Positions 1 through 9,562 of a DNA stretch of 64,000 nucleotides are shown here, in pieces (the stretch's first letter is position 1; every line of letters begins with the position of its first letter). The position numbers and the translations under genes are program-made. The stretch is from NCBI GenBank assembly GCA_928721915.1, contig CAKMVZ010000001.1, positions 248,001 to 312,000 on the forward strand. The letters run 5' to 3'. The DNA is from an uncultured Clostridia bacterium. Lineage in GTDB: Bacteria; Bacillota; Clostridia; TANB77; CAG-508. The notes beneath the pieces were generated by a model. The model saw only the letters and a list, made by a program, of their open reading frames with translations, had not been told where the DNA came from and ran no database searches.

Positions 1-963
1 TTAGGATGTAAATGTAAACATGGTGCTTGTAGAAAATGCTATGGTATGGGATTAGCTACAAGAGAAAAAGTAAATATTGGCGAATCAGTTGGTATTATAG
101 CTGCACAAAGTATCGGTGAACCTGGTACACAGCTTACTATGAGAACATTCCATAGTGGTGGTGTTGCTGGAGGAGATATTACACAAGGTCTTCCTAGGGT
201 TGAGGAGTTATTTGAAGCTAGAAATCCAAAAGGTTTAGCTACAATTACTGAAATCTCTGGTAAAGTAAGCATTAGTGATTCTAAGAAAAGAAAAGAAGTT
301 ACTGTTACATCAAAAGATGATAGTAAAACATATGTTGTAAGCTTTGGCTCAAAATTAAGAGTTAAAGATGGAGATATAGTTGAAGCTGGAGATCAATTAA
401 CAGAAGGTAGTGTAAACCCTAATGAATTATTAGCAATTAAAGGACCGGAAGGAGTTTATAGATATATAATTTCTGAAGTTCAAAAAGTTTATAGAAATCA
501 AGGTGTTGATATTAATGATAAACATATTGAAGTTATTACAAGACAAATGCTTAGAAAAGTAAGAGTTGAAGATGTTGGAGATAGCCCATTCTATGTTGCT
601 TCATTAGTTGATATAGTTGAATTTGATAATGTAAACGAAAAATTAATTGCTGAAGGAAAGAAACCAGCTACAGGAAAGAGAGTTTTACTTGGTATTACAA
701 AGGCTTCTCTTGCTACAGAAAGCTTTTTATCAGCTGCTTCATTCCAAGAGACTACAAAAGTATTAACAGATGCAGCGATTAAAGGAAAAGTTGATAATTT
801 AATTGGTATTAAAGAAAATGTTATAATTGGTAAATTAATTCCAGCTGGAACTGGACTTAAAAAATATCAAGATATAAAAATTAATACTGAAAATATTGCA
901 GATGTTAAAACAGAAGCTAAAGTCACGGCTTCAGTAGATACAGATAGTACAGAAAATGCATAA
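1..963 (+). CDS. rpoC: RNA polymerase beta' subunit, C-terminal part (partial)
   Basis: The last 320 residues of the catalytic beta' subunit of RNA polymerase; the gene enters from the left edge, so its start is not visible. Cysteines at visible residues 3, 10 and 13 (C-x6-C-x2-C) match three ligands of the second zinc site. They are followed by the highly conserved trigger-loop stretch containing AAQSIGEPGTQLTMRTFH, then the clamp and C-terminal region. The tail is rich in T, D and K, as is common in Firmicutes. A strong terminator follows within 45 bases, so this is the end of the rpoBC operon. Identification is secure. CGG occurs here only out of frame. Confidence 0.98.
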   Translation, partial: LGCKCKHGACRKCYGMGLATREKVNIGESVGIIAAQSIGEPGTQLTMRTFHSGGVAGGDITQGLPRVEELFEARNPKGLATITEISGKVSISDSKKRKEVTVTSKDDSKTYVVSFGSKLRVKDGDIVEAGDQLTEGSVNPNELLAIKGPEGVYRYIISEVQKVYRNQGVDINDKHIEVITRQMLRKVRVEDVGDSPFYVASLVDIVEFDNVNEKLIAEGKKPATGKRVLLGITKASLATESFLSAASFQETTKVLTDAAIKGKVDNLIGIKENVIIGKLIPAGTGLKKYQDIKINTENIADVKTEAKVTASVDTDSTENA

Positions 964-1001
964 TATATATAAATCCGTATTATTAAAAATGAAGTGATAA
1001 A

Positions 1002-1041
1002 ATGAAAGTAGACATATAAAAAAGGTCTACTTTCATTTTTT
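1002..1041 (+). terminator. Rho-independent terminator of the rpoBC operon
   Basis: A 12-bp stem (1002-1013 with 1024-1035) is followed directly by six T. It lies 39 bases after the rpoC stop. Confidence 0.92.
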
Positions 1042-1107
1042 ATCTAAAATATTTTTAATATTGAATAAAAAGTTTTTTATGATATAATTTTATATATCTA
1101 AATTTCT

Positions 1108-1136
1108 TTACTTGGCTTATATATTTATGTTATAAT
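1108..1136 (+). promoter_or_regulatory. Sigma-A-type promoter for the Big2 membrane protein
   Basis: TTTACT (1108-1113), 17-base spacer, TATAAT (1131-1136), 31 bases before the next start codon. A second candidate, TTGAAT at 1061 and TATAAT at 1083, lies just upstream. Confidence 0.6.
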
Positions 1137-1167
1137 ATTACAGTACTTTTAAAACAAAGGAGATAAA

Positions 1168-1821
1168 ATGGGTAAAAAAATTAGTAAAGATGATAAAATA
1201 AATAGAAGATTTAAAATATCTTTAATTATATTTATAATAGTAGCAATTATTACAATTTTTATAGTTTTAAATAAAGGAAATATATTTGGTATAAGATTAA
1301 TTAAAGTTTCGGGAGTAGAAGTAGAAGAAACTCATACCATACAATTAGTTGTAGATGATTATTATTTGTCTGTAGATAATGGTGTAACTAATGCTTATGT
1401 TACTATAGATGGAGTAGATAGATTAGATGGATTCGAATTAGTCTCATCAGATGAAGAAGTTATTTCAGTTCAGAATAATAAATTAGTAGCAGTAGATGAG
1501 GGAATTGCAACTGTTACTGCTATTAGTAATGAATATAATATACAAAGTGAAATTACAGTAAATGTAGTTACATTTGCTACGAAATTAAATGTTTCATCTG
1601 AATATAAAACTATAGATGTTGGAGAACAAACACAGATGTCATATACAACATCACCAAAATCTGCAACAGTAAATGTAAAATATGCTTCTTCAGATGAAAC
1701 AGTTGCAACAGTTGACTCAAATGGAATTGTAACTGGAATATCTAGTGGTTATGTAAGTATTATAGTAACTGATGAAATTAGTGGAAAAACAACGTCTTAT
1801 GCAATTGAGGTAAATGATTAA
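1168..1821 (+). CDS. Membrane-anchored protein with bacterial Ig-like (Big2) domains
   Basis: 217 residues. A short basic N-terminus (MGKKISKDDKINRRFK) is followed by one transmembrane helix at about residues 18-36, so the rest is predicted to face outside. The outer part holds two beta-sandwich repeats. The second, about residues 135-216, has the Big2 signature: a tolerance phrase (YTTSPKSATV), KYASSDETVATVDSNGIVTG, then a final strand. Big2 domains are common in surface proteins, and this one has no catalytic motif. The start ATG has AAAGGAG seven bases upstream. It is probably monocistronic, between the rpoBC terminator and gdpP. Exact role is unknown. Confidence 0.85.
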   Translation: MGKKISKDDKINRRFKISLIIFIIVAIITIFIVLNKGNIFGIRLIKVSGVEVEETHTIQLVVDDYYLSVDNGVTNAYVTIDGVDRLDGFELVSSDEEVISVQNNKLVAVDEGIATVTAISNEYNIQSEITVNVVTFATKLNVSSEYKTIDVGEQTQMSYTTSPKSATVNVKYASSDETVATVDSNGIVTGISSGYVSIIVTDEISGKTTSYAIEVND

Positions 1822-1916
1822 AATTTGACTTTTTGGATATATCGTAATATAATTAATATGTTATTTTGCGTGAGAAAATAAAAGCAAATAATATTTTAAA
1901 TTAAAAGGGAGATTTT

Positions 1917-3923
1917 ATGTCCGATTCGAATGGTAATTTTATTGAAAAAATAGTAGCTAAAGTAAGAGTATATTTAGTTATTATAGTTATTTTGTGTGTT
2001 ATTCTGTGTATATATGATTGGCACTGGATTTTACCATCAATAATTTTAGTTATACTTTTATCAGTTTATACACTATTAGAAAATGGTAGAAAGAAGAATG
2101 AAATTGTAAGTCATATAGAAGAAATAACAATGGATGTAAGTAGTGCTGGAAAAAGTACATTAGTAAATTCTCCAATTCCTCTTGTTATTATTGAAACAGA
2201 TGGAAGTATTATTTGGAGAAGTAAAAAATTTACAGAAAATTTTAGTAATATTGAGATAAATACTTACTTAAATTTAATTGTAAAAGAAATAAAATTAGAT
2301 ATAGAAAATAATCATGCACAAGAATTTGAAAAAAATTTAAATATCAATGGAAAAACTTATAAAATAAAAGGTACAATAGCAAATATTAGAAGAAGAGAAA
2401 AGAAAAAGAAAAAAGAATATATGCTTATTTTATACTTTTTGGATTATACTGCTTATAATGACCTTTTAAATAAATATAGCAATGAATCAACATGTGTTGG
2501 AATTGCTATGATTGATGATTATGATGATATAATACAAAAAGCGCTTCCTGAAGAAAAAGTTGAACTTGTTGCTAGAGTTGAAAAAGCAATAATGGATTGG
2601 GCAACTGAAACAGGTGGGTTAATTGTAAAAAATGATAGAAACATTTTTATTTATATTTTTGAAAAACAATATTTATCAAAACTTGAAAATGAAAAGTTTA
2701 ATATTTTAGATAAAGTTAAGTCCTTAGAGACAAACTCTAAAATTCCACTTACTCTTAGTATTGCGATAACTGATGATGGAAAGACAAATTATGAAAAATA
2801 TAGAAATGCTTTAGCAACTATGGATATAGTATTAGGAAGAGGTGGAGATCAAGCGGCCGTAAGAAGAGATGGTAAATATAAATTTTATGGTGGCAAAACT
2901 TTAGAAACAGAAAAAAGAACTAAAGTTAAAGCTAGAAATATGGCAAGAACAATTGCAAGTAGTATTTTAGATTCAAGTAATATAATACTTATGGGTCACA
3001 AAAATATTGATATTGATGCTATTGGTTCTTCACTTGGTATGTATAGATTAGCAAAATCATTAAATATGAAATGTAATATTGTTACAGAACCTACAGGAGA
3101 TTCGCTTGGAAAATTTTGGGAAGAACTAACAGCAATTCCTGAATATCAAGATGCTATAGTAACAGAAGAAGAGGCTATAAAATTAATATCAAATGATACG
3201 CTTCTTATAATAGTTGATACTCATAAAACAGGTTATGTAGAATTCCCTAGTATTTTAAATGCTGCTAAAAGAAAAATAATTATAGATCATCATAGAAAAA
3301 GCACAGATTTTATAAAAGATGTAGAAGTTTCATTTCATGAAGTTTATGCTTCATCTACGGCAGAGTTAGTTACAGAATTAATTCAATATTCAAGAGATGA
3401 TGTAGACTTAAAATTGATTGAAGCAGAAAGTTTATATGGTGGTATCATGGTTGATACTAAGAATTTTACTTTTAAAACAGGTGTTAGAACATTTGAAGCT
3501 GCTGCATATCTTAGAAAATATGGTGTTGATATAATAAAGGTTAAAAAATGGTTTCAAGCTGATTTAGAAAGTTATAATGAAATAGCAGATATAGTTAAAA
3601 AAGCAGAAATTATTGAAGAAAATATTGCAATTTCAATTTGTGAAAAAGAAGATGATAATACAAATTTAATTTGTGCAAAAGCAGCTGATGAGCTTCTTAC
3701 AATAAGTAATATTACAGCTTCATTTGTAATGGGAAAAGTAGACAATAAAATATTTATAAGTGGTCGTTCAGTTGGAGATATAAATGTTCAAATTATATTA
3801 GAAAAATTAGGCGGTGGAGGACACATAACATTAGCAGGAGCTCAATTAGAAGGATTAACATTAGAAGAGGCACATGATGAATTAATAATAAGAATTCATG
3901 AATATCTATCAGAAATAATGTAA
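1917..3923 (+). CDS. gdpP: Cyclic-di-AMP phosphodiesterase GdpP (YybT family)
   Basis: 668 residues, the usual length for GdpP, which hydrolyses c-di-AMP to pApA at the membrane. Domains in order: two transmembrane helices (about 16-55), a PAS-like domain (about 85-160), a degenerate GGDEF domain (about 185-305) and a DHH-DHHA1 phosphoesterase. The metal ligands are visible: GHKNIDIDAIGSS near 360-372, VDTHKTGY near 433, IDHHRKS near 457, and the DHHA1 GGGGH near 632. The GGDEF signature is lost, as in known GdpP. GGGAG precedes the ATG by 7 bases. In Firmicutes this gene often sits just before rplI and dnaB, as it does here with one HTH gene between. Confidence 0.95.
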   Translation: MSDSNGNFIEKIVAKVRVYLVIIVILCVILCIYDWHWILPSIILVILLSVYTLLENGRKKNEIVSHIEEITMDVSSAGKSTLVNSPIPLVIIETDGSIIWRSKKFTENFSNIEINTYLNLIVKEIKLDIENNHAQEFEKNLNINGKTYKIKGTIANIRRREKKKKKEYMLILYFLDYTAYNDLLNKYSNESTCVGIAMIDDYDDIIQKALPEEKVELVARVEKAIMDWATETGGLIVKNDRNIFIYIFEKQYLSKLENEKFNILDKVKSLETNSKIPLTLSIAITDDGKTNYEKYRNALATMDIVLGRGGDQAAVRRDGKYKFYGGKTLETEKRTKVKARNMARTIASSILDSSNIILMGHKNIDIDAIGSSLGMYRLAKSLNMKCNIVTEPTGDSLGKFWEELTAIPEYQDAIVTEEEAIKLISNDTLLIIVDTHKTGYVEFPSILNAAKRKIIIDHHRKSTDFIKDVEVSFHEVYASSTAELVTELIQYSRDDVDLKLIEAESLYGGIMVDTKNFTFKTGVRTFEAAAYLRKYGVDIIKVKKWFQADLESYNEIADIVKKAEIIEENIAISICEKEDDNTNLICAKAADELLTISNITASFVMGKVDNKIFISGRSVGDINVQIILEKLGGGGHITLAGAQLEGLTLEEAHDELIIRIHEYLSEIM

Positions 3924-3936
3924 ATTAAAATAATAA

Positions 3937-3971
3937 AGCAGAGTAATAATTTTAAATAACTCTGCTTTTTG
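3937..3971 (+). terminator. Terminator after gdpP
   Basis: AAGCAGAGT pairs with ACTCTGCTT across a 13-base AT loop, followed by a T-rich tail. Confidence 0.85.
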
Positions 3972-4001
3972 TTTTAAATAAATTAATTTATAATAAATTT
4001 T

Positions 4002-4220
4002 TTATTTTTTCTTATAAGGTTTTTTCTCATCAGTTCTATATATTAAATAATCAACACTTGTATTATAATAATCAGCTAATTTTGATAAGATTTCAATTGG
4101 AATAGAACGTTTCCCAAGTTCATAATAAGAATAAGCAACTTGTGATATATTTAAAATTTTACTTATATCATTTTGTGTTAAATCATTATCTTCTCTTAAG
4201 TCTTTAATTCTAGTAATCAT
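4002..4220 (-). CDS. Small XRE-family helix-turn-helix regulator
   Basis: 72 residues, essentially one Cro/C1-type HTH domain. LTQNDISKILNISQVAYSYY forms the two HTH helices, and the YYELGKRSIPIEILSKLADYYNTSVDYLI ending is typical of XRE proteins. It is convergent with gdpP and divergent from rplI. Its close relative at 11206-11421 shares RIKDLREDNDL-type N-terminal wording, so the two are probable paralogues. The upstream DNA (4258-4310) has two related blocks around AAACAAATTGTT and AAACAAAATGTTT that could be its own operator. A target gene is not evident. Confidence 0.85.
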   Translation of the reverse strand: MITRIKDLREDNDLTQNDISKILNISQVAYSYYELGKRSIPIEILSKLADYYNTSVDYLIYRTDEKKPYKKK

Positions 4221-4347
4221 AGTATTCCTTTCTTTTTTTAAAATTACCTTATAAAAATCTTAAATTAAAACAAATTGTTATATTGACTTTTAAAACAAAA
4301 TGTTTCAAAATAATTTTTGTTATATTTATTTAAATTAAAAATATTAA

Positions 4348-4386
4348 AACTCTCATTGCTTTTAAGTATTTGAGAGTTATTTTTTG
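4348..4386 (+). terminator. Isolated terminator-like hairpin
   Basis: AACTCTCA (4348-4355) pairs with TGAGAGTT (4371-4378), followed by a run of T. No gene precedes it on this strand. Either a short untranslated transcript starts near TTGACT (about 4283) and ends here, or it is a leftover. The rest of 4221-4458 is AT-rich DNA carrying only the possible operator blocks. Confidence 0.55.
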
Positions 4387-4458
4387 ATAAAAAGTTCAAA
4401 AATAAAATAATTGTGTTTTAAATTTGATATTTTACGAACAAAATTTCTTTATAAATTA

Positions 4459-4487
4459 TTGACAATATGAATTTTACGTGATAAAAT
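4459..4487 (+). promoter_or_regulatory. Promoter of the rplI-dnaB operon
   Basis: TTGACA, 17-base spacer, TAAAAT. It lies 40 bases before the rplI start and is a very good vegetative promoter match. Confidence 0.8.
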
Positions 4488-4526
4488 GCTAGCCATAGAT
4501 TTATAGATTGAATGGAGTTGATATAA

Positions 4527-4973
4527 ATGAAAGTTATATTAAGACAAGATATAAAAGGTGTTGGTAAAAAAGACCAAATTATTAATGCAGCAGATGGATA
4601 TGCTAGAAATTTTTTATTTCCTAAGGGGTTAGCAGTTCCAGCAGATGCAGGAAATTTAAATAATTTAAAAGCTAAAAACGAAGCTCAAGCAGCTCAAAAA
4701 GAGAAAAATTTAGAAAATTCTAAAAAGTTAGCTGAAGAACTAAAAACAAAAATTTTAGTAATAGATGTTAAAGCTGGAAGCAATGGAAAATTATTTGGAG
4801 GAGTTACTTCAAAAGAAATTTCAGAGGCTTTGAAAAAGCAATTAAATGTAGATATTGATAAAAAGAAAATTTTATTAAATGAAGTTATAAAACAAGAAGG
4901 AATTTTTCCAGTTGATTTAAAGCTACAAGAAGGTATTATAGCTAAAATTAAAGTTCATGTAAGAGCTGTTTAA
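4527..4973 (+). CDS. rplI: 50S ribosomal protein L9
   Basis: 148 residues, the normal length for bL9, which bridges the L1-stalk region of the 50S subunit. The N-terminal RNA-binding domain begins MKVILRQDIKGVGKKDQI and has the conserved DGYARNFLFPKGLAVPA. A lysine/alanine-rich connecting helix (about 50-75) follows, then the C-terminal domain with GSNGKLFGGVTSKEI and a V-x-V-H-V ending. TGGAG lies 10 bases before the ATG. dnaB follows after 67 bases, the usual Firmicutes order, so the two are probably co-transcribed. Confidence 0.97.
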   Translation: MKVILRQDIKGVGKKDQIINAADGYARNFLFPKGLAVPADAGNLNNLKAKNEAQAAQKEKNLENSKKLAEELKTKILVIDVKAGSNGKLFGGVTSKEISEALKKQLNVDIDKKKILLNEVIKQEGIFPVDLKLQEGIIAKIKVHVRAV

Positions 4974-5040
4974 GGTTAAAATAAAGGTTTATAGGTAACC
5001 TTTCAAAAACTTAAATCAATTTAAAAAAGGAAATAAAAAA

Positions 5041-6373
5041 ATGGATTCTATTGGAAAAGTGCCACCACATGATATACAAGCAGAACAAGCAGTTCTTGGC
5101 TCAATGCTTTTAGATAAAGATGCAGTAATAGATGCTATTGAAGTTTTAAAAGAAGATTCATTTTATAGAGAAGATAATAAAATGATTTTTTCTGCTATAC
5201 TTAGTTTATATGCAAAAAGTGAGCCTATAGATTTAATAACAGTAAAAAATGAATTAACAGAAAATGGGAATTTTGATAAAGTTGGAGGATTAGAATATTT
5301 AAGTTTACTTCCTGATAAAGTTCCAACGACTACAAATGTTGATAGGTATATAAAAATAGTAGAAGAAAAAGCTTTAACAAGAAATTTAATTCAAACGGCA
5401 AATGAGCTGATTTCTTTACGGATATGATGAAACAGAAGATGTTGATAATATTTTAGAATTAGCTGAAAAGAAAGTTTTTGATTTATCTCAAAATAAATCA
5501 ACAAAAGGCTATAGCTCTATAAAAGATGTATTAGTTTCATCTTTAACAGAAATAGAAAAATTATATAATCAAAAAGGAAGAATTTCAGGTATTACAACTG
5601 GTTTTACTGATTTAGATAGGCAAACTTCTGGACTTCATAATTCAGACTTAATAATACTTGCCGCAAGACCGGCTATGGGTAAATCAGCTTTTGCAATAAA
5701 TATTGCTACTAATGCAGCTTTAAAAGATAAAGTTCCAGTTGCAATATTTAATTTAGAAATGTCTAAAGAACAAGTTGTTAACAGAATTTTATGTAGTGAG
5801 GCAATGGTTGATAGTAATAAAGTAAGAACAGGTCAAATAGAAGATAATGATTGGATGAAACTAGCTTCTGCATCAGGTGTTCTATCTGAGGCTCCAATAT
5901 ATATAGATGATACTCCAGGAATTTCAATTATGGAAATTCGTGCAAAATGTAGAAAATTAAAAATGGAAAAAAATATAGGGCTAATTGTTATTGACTATTT
6001 ACAGCTTATTCAAGGTTCATCAAATAAGAAAAATGTTAGCCGTGAACAAGAAATTTCTGAAATTAGTAGATCTTTAAAAATTTTAGCAAAGGAATTAGAT
6101 GTTCCTGTTATTGCACTTTCACAGCTTTCAAGAGCTGCAGAGCAAAGAAAAGATGATCATAGACCAATGCTTTCTGACTTAAGAGAATCAGGAGCAATAG
6201 AGCAAGATGCTGATATAGTTATGTTTATATATAGAGAGGATTATTATAATCCGGAAACAGAAAATAAAAATGTTGCAGAAATAATTTTAGCAAAGCATAG
6301 AGGAGGTTCAACTGGAACTGTAAATCTTGCTTGGCTTTCTAATTATACAAAATTTGCAAATTTACAAAGATAG
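5041..6373 (+). CDS. dnaB: Replicative DNA helicase DnaB, read through a +1 CGG shift
   Basis: 443 residues once the extra C at 5419 is skipped. DnaB is the hexameric helicase that opens the replication fork. The N-terminal domain (PPHDIQAEQAVLGSMLLD) runs to about residue 105. The linker breaks at codon 127: zero frame reads TTA CGG ATA TGA and stops, while the +1 frame reads LGYDETEDVDNILELAEKKVF, where GY is typical of the family. The RecA-like domain is complete: Walker A RPAMGKSAF near 207, NLEMSKEQ, Walker B LIVIDYLQLI, and the LSDLRESGAIEQDAD arginine-finger region. An essential gene with everything conserved on both sides of the break is not plausible as a pseudogene. Confidence 0.95.
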
Positions 6374-6453
6374 GTTAATTTATAGATTTATAAAAATAGA
6401 TACAAACTTTAAAATATTTAAAGTCAATAAAAGTTTAATTTTTGGTGATATAT

Positions 6454-7470
6454 ATGTTAAAAGACAAAGTTTTAAAAACTATAATTAAATATAATTTAAT
6501 AGAATCAGGTGATAGAATTATTTTGGGTGTTTCAGGTGGACCTGATTCTATAACGGCGCTTGTAATTTTAAATGAATTAAAAGAAAAATTAAATTTTGAA
6601 ATTGTTGTGGCTCATATTAATCATGGAATTAGAGAAAATGCCAAAAATGATGAAGAATATGTTAAGAATTTTTGCAATAAATTGGGAATAAAATGTTATG
6701 TGCTACATGAAAATGTAAAAAAAATAGCAGAAAATAAAAAAATTGGCATAGAAGAAGCAGGAAGAGAAGTTAGGTATAGCTTTTTTAATGAAATTTTAGA
6801 AAAAGAAAATGCTAAAAAAATTGCAATTGCGCATAATAAAAATGATAATGGCGAAACTATTATAATGAATATATTAAGAGGAACTGGAATTTCAGGAATT
6901 AAAGGAATTGAACCAAAGTCAGGCATTTATATTAGACCTTTAATTGAAATTTCAAGAGATGAAATAGAAGAATTTTCCAAAAATTTAAATCCATGTCATG
7001 ATGAATCAAATGATGAAAATGAATTTACAAGAAATAAAATTAGAAATATAGTTATTCCTTATATAAAAAAAGAATTTAATCCAAATATAATAGAAAGCTT
7101 AGATAGACTTAGCAAAATTGCTAGGGAAGAGGAAATTTTTGTAGAAAATGAAGCTATAAAAGCATATAATAATATTGTTATAGAAGAAATTAAGATTAAT
7201 TTAAGTAAAAATGAATATTATAAAAATAAAGTTCAAAAAATTATATTGGATTTAAAAAGTTTTAATAAATTAGATATATTAGTTCAAAAGAAAGTTTTGC
7301 TTTATTCAATAAAGAAAATTTTTGGAACCACTAAAAGTATTGAAAAAATACATTTAGATGATATGATAAAACTTTGTAATAATAATATTGGAAATAAATA
7401 TTTAACTCCAAATAAAAATTTTAAAATTGTAATAAAAAATAAACAAATTATTTTAAGTTCTGTAAATTAA
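6454..7470 (+). CDS. tilS: tRNA(Ile)-lysidine synthase
   Basis: 338 residues. TilS attaches lysine to C34 of the tRNA that reads AUA, an essential step in bacteria. The PP-loop ATP pyrophosphatase motif SGGPDS is at residues 27-32, followed by AHINHGIRENA, the conserved IAHNKNDNGETIIMNILRGTGISGIKGI and RPLIEISRDEI. The C-terminal part is short and lysine-rich, with a degenerate TilS C-terminal domain. I chose the ATG at 6454 because GGTGAT lies 7 bases upstream; an in-frame TTG at 6442 is less likely. It follows dnaB by 80 bases and precedes ftsH, the usual tilS-ftsH pairing, though the hpt gene often found between is absent. Confidence 0.93.
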   Translation: MLKDKVLKTIIKYNLIESGDRIILGVSGGPDSITALVILNELKEKLNFEIVVAHINHGIRENAKNDEEYVKNFCNKLGIKCYVLHENVKKIAENKKIGIEEAGREVRYSFFNEILEKENAKKIAIAHNKNDNGETIIMNILRGTGISGIKGIEPKSGIYIRPLIEISRDEIEEFSKNLNPCHDESNDENEFTRNKIRNIVIPYIKKEFNPNIIESLDRLSKIAREEEIFVENEAIKAYNNIVIEEIKINLSKNEYYKNKVQKIILDLKSFNKLDILVQKKVLLYSIKKIFGTTKSIEKIHLDDMIKLCNNNIGNKYLTPNKNFKIVIKNKQIILSSVN

Positions 7471-7530
7471 CTATCCGTAGGAAGCCTTAAAACCGTTGAT
7501 ATTACAATAAAAATTCTTTATTAAAATCTA

Positions 7531-7559
7531 TTGCAAAGTAAAATTTCGTATGTTATGAT
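7531..7559 (+). promoter_or_regulatory. Promoter of ftsH
   Basis: TTGCAA, 17-base spacer, TATGAT, 48 bases before the TTG start. Confidence 0.6.
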
Positions 7560-7606
7560 ATCTAATATCAAATTTAGTTTTAATGTTTTTTGGGAGGTAT
7601 TAAAAT

Positions 7607-9419
7607 TTGAAAAGTAAAAGCGGAATAAAAACTTTAGCTATGTGGCTAATAGGAATAGTACTTTTTGTTGTATTGCTTAATGCGAATTTTAATAGTAGCG
7701 AAACAGAAATGTCCTATTCAGAATTAATTAATAGTATTAAAGCTGGTGAAGTTTCAGATGTTACTATTTCTTCAGATGGAACTATGGCAACAGTAACTTT
7801 AGACTCTGAAACAGTAAAAAAAGAAGTTGTAATTCCAAGTATAGATAGTTTTATGGATAAAGTAACTGATTATATGGCAGATGGAAGTTTTACAGTAACA
7901 CAAGAAGAAGAATCAATATTTTCTGTTATAATTAGTATTTTCTCTCCATTTGTTATTTTAATAATTTTCTTATTATTCTGGCTATTGCTTATGAATCCTA
8001 ACCAAGGCCAAGGTAAAACTACTAATACATTTGGTAGAAGTAGAGCTAGAATGATTAATGTTGCTGACGATAAAAACAGAGTAACATTTAAAGATGTTGC
8101 AGGTGTTGATGAAGAAAAAGAAGAATTACAAGAAATAGTTGAATTTTTAAAATCACCTAAAAAGTTTACTGATATGGGAGCTAGAATTCCAAAAGGTGTT
8201 TTATTAGTTGGTCGGGCCAGGTACTGGTAAAACTTTATTAGCAAAAGCAGTAGCAGGAGAAGCTGGTGTTCCATTTTTCTTTATAAGTGGTTCAGATTTT
8301 GTTGAGATGTTTGTTGGTGTTGGCGCATCAAGAGTTAGAGATTTATTTGAACAAGCTAAAAAGAATGCACCATGCATTATATTTATTGATGAAATTGATG
8401 CAGTTGGACGTCAAAGAGGTGCAGGTCTTGGTGGAGGACATGATGAAAGAGAGCAAACTTTAAATCAATTATTAGTTGAAATGGATGGATTCACTAAAAA
8501 TGAAGGAGTTATTGTTTTAGCAGCTACAAATAGACCAGATGTATTAGATAAAGCTTTATTAAGAGCAGGAAGATTTGATAGACAGATTGTAGTTTCAAGT
8601 CCAGATGTTAAAGCAAGAGAACAAATCTTAGAAGTCCATGCTCGTAAAAAGAGATTAGCAGATGATGTTGATTTAAGTATTATAGCTAGAAATACAGCAG
8701 GATTTGCTGGCGCTGATTTAGAAAATATTTTAAATGAAGCTGCACTTTTAGCAGCAAGACGTAATAAGTCAGAAATAGGTATGGACGAAGTTGAAGACGC
8801 TATGGTTAAAGTAACTATGGGACCTGAAAAAAAATCAAGAGTAATTAGTGAAAAAGAGAAAAAATTAGTTGCATTCCATGAAGCAGGTCATGCAGTTGTA
8901 AGTAGTTTCTTACCAACTCAAGATGTAGTTCATCAAATTTCTATTATTCCAAGAGGAATGGCTGGAGGATATACTATGTATCGTCCATCAGAAGATAAAT
9001 CATTTATGAGTAAATCTGAAATGGAAGAAAATATTGTTTCACTTCTTGGTGGTAGAGTTGCTGAAAGTTTAGTTTTAGGAGATATATCAACTGGTGCAAG
9101 CAATGATATAGAAAGAGCTTCTAAAATAGCAAGAGCTATGGTTACAAAATATGGTATGAGTGATAGATTAGGAACTATAACTTTTGGTTCAGGAGATGAA
9201 GAAGTATTCTTAGGAAGAGACTTCACAAAAGAAAGAAATTATAGTGAAGAAACATCAGGAATAATTGATGAAGAAGTAAAAAGAATAATAGATACAGGAT
9301 ATCAAACAGCAGTAAAATTATTAAAGGAAAACATGGATAAATTACAAGCAGTAGCAAATGTTCTATTAGAAAAAGAAAAAATAGATGGAGAAGAATTTAA
9401 CGCAATAATGAATTCATAA
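7607..9419 (+). CDS. ftsH: ATP-dependent zinc metalloprotease FtsH, read through a +1 CGG shift
   Basis: 603 residues with the extra C at 8213 skipped. FtsH is a membrane-bound AAA+ protease. Two transmembrane helices (about 8-24 and 103-128) flank an extracytoplasmic domain. The AAA+ domain has Walker B CIIFIDEIDAVGRQRG and the second region of homology TNRPDVLDKALLRAGRFDRQ; the protease has HEAGH at 424-428. The shift lies inside Walker A: zero frame reads GTT GGT CGG GCC AGG TAC TGG TAA, while the +1 frame gives VGGPGTGKT, so the usual PP becomes GP. Start is TTG with GGGAGG nine bases upstream. The protein must be made for the zinc protease to function, so the shift is probably efficient. 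Confidence 0.95.
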
Positions 9420-9426
9420 GATAAAA

Positions 9427-9459
9427 GCACTAAGTAATTAAATTTTTACTTAGTGCTTT
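9427..9459 (+). terminator. ftsH terminator, left copy of a 33-bp repeat
   Basis: GCACTAAGTAA pairs with the matching arm ending TTAGTGC, followed by TTT. The same 33 bases recur exactly at 11125-11157, after the HIRAN gene. Confidence 0.85.
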
Positions 9460-9511
9460 AATGTATAAATTCTAGTAAATGAAAAAGCTTGAAAATACAA
9501 TTTTAAGATAG

Positions 9512-9540
9512 TTTACAAAAAGTCTAAAATAATATATATT
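9512..9540 (+). promoter_or_regulatory. Promoter of the HipA-like/HIRAN pair
   Basis: TTTACA, 17-base spacer, TATATT; 23 bases before the ATG at 9563. Confidence 0.6.
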
Positions 9541-9562
9541 ATATACAGGTGATTAATGTAAA

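Noticed and set aside
4459..4530. Riboswitch before rplI
   Set aside because: The gap is too short and shows only a promoter and a plain leader.
5419..5428. Reassignment of CGG to another amino acid without a shift, or TGA as a sense codon
   Set aside because: Reading through in the zero frame loses the conserved downstream protein in every case. Genuine genes here end with TGA (for example at 62631), so TGA is still a stop.
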